Assembly (NCBI RefSeq): GCF_000317475.1
Contig: NC_019729.1
Location: 4,168,501 to 4,232,500, forward strand
Direction: 5' to 3'
DNA from: Oscillatoria nigro-viridis PCC 7112
GTDB lineage: Bacteria; Cyanobacteriota; Cyanobacteriia; Cyanobacteriales; Microcoleaceae
DNA length: 64,000 nucleotides
Each line of letters opens with the position of its first letter. Position 1 is the first letter of the stretch. The notes under the pieces were generated by a model that worked only from the letters and a program-made list of their open reading frames with translations, was not told where the DNA came from and searched no databases. The position numbers were made by a program, and so were the translations under genes. This document shows, one piece after another, positions 61,340 to 64,000 of this stretch.

Positions 61340-64000
61340 TTAGGGTTTTTTGGTAGATTGCTTTTGCCGTTTAAAAGCAGCTTTTTGCCGATCGGCCCTG
61401 TCTTGAAATTTGTTGTTGGATTGGCTCGCGCTTTTTCCCTCGTTTAAATAATTTGCCAATTGGGCGATCGTCGGGTGCTGGAACAATTTCACCACCGGCA
61501 AGTCTTTACCTAACAGAGTCCGAACTTGGACTGCAACTTGCAGCGTCATCAAAGAATTGCCTCCTATCTCGAAGAAATTGTCGTGAATGCCGACGCGATC
61601 GAGTTTCAACAACTTAGACCAAACACCCGCCAGCAAAAGCTCCAACTCGCTTTGCGGTGCCGCGTAACTCTGGGACTGTTCTTGTCGCTGCGAGTCAGGT
61701 GCCGGCAGGGCGCGGCGGTCGATTTTCCCGCTGGGCGTCTTCGGCATCGCCTCAACATTCACAAACACCGCAGGCACCATGTAATCTGGGAGTTGCTCTT
61801 GCAGGTAACGGCGGAGGTCGGCTATTGCCAATTGCTCTTCTGGATTGGCAACTATATAAGCAACCAGTCGTTTGTCCCCCGGTACGTCTTCCCGCGCCAG
61901 CACCACAGCTTGTTTGACGGCGCGATGTTTTGCCAGTGCGGTTTCGATTTCTCCCAACTCTATGCGGAAGCCGCGAATTTTGACTTGACCGTCAATCCGC
62001 CCGATGTACTCGATGTTACCGTCACTCAGGTAGCGGGCTAAATCTCCAGTTTTATAAAGGCGATCTTCTGAAGGCAGAAGGGTAATATCTGATTCCTGTT
62101 CGATCGCGCGTATTTCATTGTGTTTAAAAGGATTAGGAATAAATTTTTCAGCAGTCAAGTCCGGGCGGTTGAGATAGCCCCGGGCCAAACAGATACCCCC
62201 GATGTAGAGTTCTCCGGGGACGCCGATCGGTACAGACTCATAGTTCCTGTGTAACAAATATATCTGCGTGTTGGCAAGAGGGCGGCCGATCGGAGGCAGT
62301 GCGGGCCAATCTCCGGGCGGGCCTGCCAGGGTATAAGCTGTAACAACGTGGCTCTCGGAGGGGCCGTATTGATTGTGCAGGGTACAGTTTTCTAGCTGTT
62401 GAAAGAAACTGGCTATGTAACGGTTGACTTGCAACTGTTCGCCGGCGGTGATTACTTCGCGCAGCGATTTCGGTATTAGCTGATAAGTATCGGCTGCTTC
62501 GGCTAAGTGTTGCAGGGCGATAAAAGGGAGAAATAGTCTTTGAATCTTTTGTTTGTCGATTAGCTGCAACAAACTTTGGGCATCTCGCCGGATTTCTTCT
62601 GTGATGAAAACGAGGGTGCCGCCGGCGCACCAAGTACAGAACATTTCTTGAAATGAGACATCGAAGCTGAGAGATGCAAATTGCAGGGTTTTGGCTGGGC
62701 CCTCAAGGGTCGAGTTTTGGAGTTGCCACGCAATTAGGTTGACTAGGGCGCGGTGCGGGAGGGGAACTCCTTTGGGTTTGCCTGTGGAACCTGATGTATA
62801 TATTGTATAGGTTAAATTGTCGGGAGAGACGCTGCTGGGTGGGTTTTCGGTGCTGTGACTGCTGATTGTTTCCCAGTCTGCGTCCAAACAAACGGCGCGG
62901 GCTTGATGCGCTGGCAGCCCCGACACTAAGTGAGATTGAGTGAGTATAACGGGAGTTTGGGTGTCGGCTAACATGAAGGTCAGCCTTTCTTGGGGATAGG
63001 CGGGATCTAGGGGAACGTAAGCTGCGCCTGCTTTGAGAACGCCTAAAACGGCGATCGCAATTTCTAAGGAACGTTCCATGCAAATAGCTACTAAAACATC
63101 GGGCCCGACGCCTAATTGCTGCAAGTAACGGGCTAGTTGATTGGCTTTGGAATTGAGTTCGAGGTAGGTGAGTTGCTGTTGGAGATTTTGGGAAAAAACG
63201 GCGGCAATGGCATCGGGCGATCGATCGACTTGTGCTTCAAATAATTGGTGAACGCATTTGTCTTGCGGATAATTTGCTTGAGTTTGATTCCACTCCTGCA
63301 ACTGAGCGAGTTCGGCTGCTGTCAGCATTGACAATTTGCTGATTTTCTGCTGGGGATTGGCGGCTATACTTTCTAGCAAAGTTTGCAGGTGTCCCAACAT
63401 TCGGGTAATGGCGATCGGATCTAACCGCTGGCGATCGCCCGCAATTTTCAACAGCAGTTCGGTTCCCCCGTATGCGTAAACTGTTAGCGGAAAACTTGTC
63501 TGTTCTAAAAGCTGAAATTCTCGGTTTTGCCAGTTGCCGCCGAGAGCTTGCAAGGCAGAATTAATGTGATATTTTTCAACTACTAGCAGGCTTTCAAATA
63601 AAGCTGTGCCGCGGGATATCTCGCTCCATTCTTGAGTTTTTGCCAGCGGCACGTTCCCGTATTCTTGAAATGCCGTCCACTGAGTTTGCAGTTGTTTGAG
63701 CCAGTCGATCGCTGGTAAATCGGGAGATACAATTACCCGACACGGCAAAGTATTTATAAATAATCCTACGGCTGATTCTGCGTTTTCTATATTCTGCGAT
63801 CGGCTGTTGCAAATTGCTCCAAATACTACATCTTCCGAACCGGAACAGCGGCTCAAAAGTAGGGCCCACGCTCCTTGCAGCAGGGTATTTAGGGTGATAT
63901 TGTGTTCTTTAATTAGGGAGTTTAAGGCTGCGGTTACGGTGCTAGAAAGCCGGATTTCTGGTGGTGTCAGGAACAGGCAAGATGCCATTGGTGTAAACTT
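61340..64000 (-). CDS. NRPS module C(partial)-A-PCP, cut by the window edge
   Basis: The frame is open to base 64000, so the gene starts outside; at least 886 residues are visible. They are the C-terminal half of a condensation domain, an adenylation domain (YTSGSTGKPKG; QYGPSESHVV; KTGDLARYL; SGKIDRRAL), a carrier protein (FEIGGNSLM), and a basic C-terminal tail (ADRQKAAFKRQKQSTKK) that may dock to the PKS. A hand-aligned code reads DVQFIAQVV(K), close to published proline codes of the DVQxIAHVVK type except His to Gln; proline-like specificity is a tentative guess. The visible 5' end overlaps a family A repeat core at 63968-63986. The PKS gene starts 3 bases downstream. Confidence 0.92.
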   Translation of the reverse strand, partial: KFTPMASCLFLTPPEIRLSSTVTAALNSLIKEHNITLNTLLQGAWALLLSRCSGSEDVVFGAICNSRSQNIENAESAVGLFINTLPCRVIVSPDLPAIDWLKQLQTQWTAFQEYGNVPLAKTQEWSEISRGTALFESLLVVEKYHINSALQALGGNWQNREFQLLEQTSFPLTVYAYGGTELLLKIAGDRQRLDPIAITRMLGHLQTLLESIAANPQQKISKLSMLTAAELAQLQEWNQTQANYPQDKCVHQLFEAQVDRSPDAIAAVFSQNLQQQLTYLELNSKANQLARYLQQLGVGPDVLVAICMERSLEIAIAVLGVLKAGAAYVPLDPAYPQERLTFMLADTQTPVILTQSHLVSGLPAHQARAVCLDADWETISSHSTENPPSSVSPDNLTYTIYTSGSTGKPKGVPLPHRALVNLIAWQLQNSTLEGPAKTLQFASLSFDVSFQEMFCTWCAGGTLVFITEEIRRDAQSLLQLIDKQKIQRLFLPFIALQHLAEAADTYQLIPKSLREVITAGEQLQVNRYIASFFQQLENCTLHNQYGPSESHVVTAYTLAGPPGDWPALPPIGRPLANTQIYLLHRNYESVPIGVPGELYIGGICLARGYLNRPDLTAEKFIPNPFKHNEIRAIEQESDITLLPSEDRLYKTGDLARYLSDGNIEYIGRIDGQVKIRGFRIELGEIETALAKHRAVKQAVVLAREDVPGDKRLVAYIVANPEEQLAIADLRRYLQEQLPDYMVPAVFVNVEAMPKTPSGKIDRRALPAPDSQRQEQSQSYAAPQSELELLLAGVWSKLLKLDRVGIHDNFFEIGGNSLMTLQVAVQVRTLLGKDLPVVKLFQHPTIAQLANYLNEGKSASQSNNKFQDRADRQKAAFKRQKQSTKKP
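63968..63986. repeat. Family A repeat core at the window edge, inside an NRPS gene
   Basis: CAGGAACAGGCAAGATGCC, the same core as at 18392-18410. It is read on the minus strand in frame as ASCLFLT within the condensation domain. Confidence 0.55.

Overview
This window comes from a cyanobacterium, most likely a filamentous Oscillatoria/Microcoleus-type one. The basis is a psbK photosystem II gene, a Tab2/Atab2 protein, an SpkB-type kinase, many HIP1 octamers (GCGATCGC), and heavy loading with short dispersed and tandem repeats. No rRNA, tRNA or transposase gene was recognised. Most of the window is chromosomal housekeeping and signalling, with one unrecognised two-gene operon and the 3' part of a hybrid NRPS/PKS cluster.

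Layout. 1-410: the end of an unidentified gene, a three-repeat CRISPR remnant and a hairpin. 423-4769: a PrxQ/BCP peroxiredoxin and a Mn/Zn-type ABC transporter (permease and ATPase on minus, binding lipoprotein divergent on plus). 4944-11920: a minus-strand operon of a YciI-like protein, a 1011-residue protein of unknown family and a ~1222-residue SF2-helicase-like ATPase. The last two overlap and look translationally coupled; this is the best candidate for an undescribed system, possibly defence. 12082-15378: a Uma2 nuclease-fold protein and pheT. 15912-23085: spkB and two tandem hybrid-type histidine kinases separated by a decayed duplication of the first one's 3' end. 23401-33024: a truncated N-terminal domain, WbuC cupin, TPR protein, mtnP, a small conserved protein, Tab2, a GAF-adenylate cyclase, an AhpD-like protein, avtA and a second Uma2. 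33073-42144: a caspase-fold protein with a substituted catalytic dyad, sat, a DUF6745-like protein, an S2P-type protease, a metal-ligand-poor MBL-fold protein, a hexapeptide acetyltransferase and a conserved protein. 42835-51460: a Cache/GAF kinase, cytochrome b561-type protein, mntP, a GST, psbK, tgt, a conserved protein, cobS and a small membrane protein.

51520-64000 (minus strand) is a natural-product assembly line read right to left: C(partial)-A-PCP, then KS-AT-ACP-aminotransferase, then C-A-PCP-TE. It should extend an amino acid by one malonate unit, transaminate the beta-keto group, add a final residue and release the product. The last adenylation domain carries a PilZ-like domain inserted between its A8 and A10 motifs, which would be an unusual link between c-di-GMP signalling and peptide synthesis.

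A theme across the whole window is that dispersed palindromic and tandem repeats lie in frame inside genes: the transporter lipoprotein, pheT, both tandem kinases, the DUF6745-like gene, the PKS, and one or both NRPS genes. There they encode extra linker peptides, recalling the Rickettsia palindromic elements.
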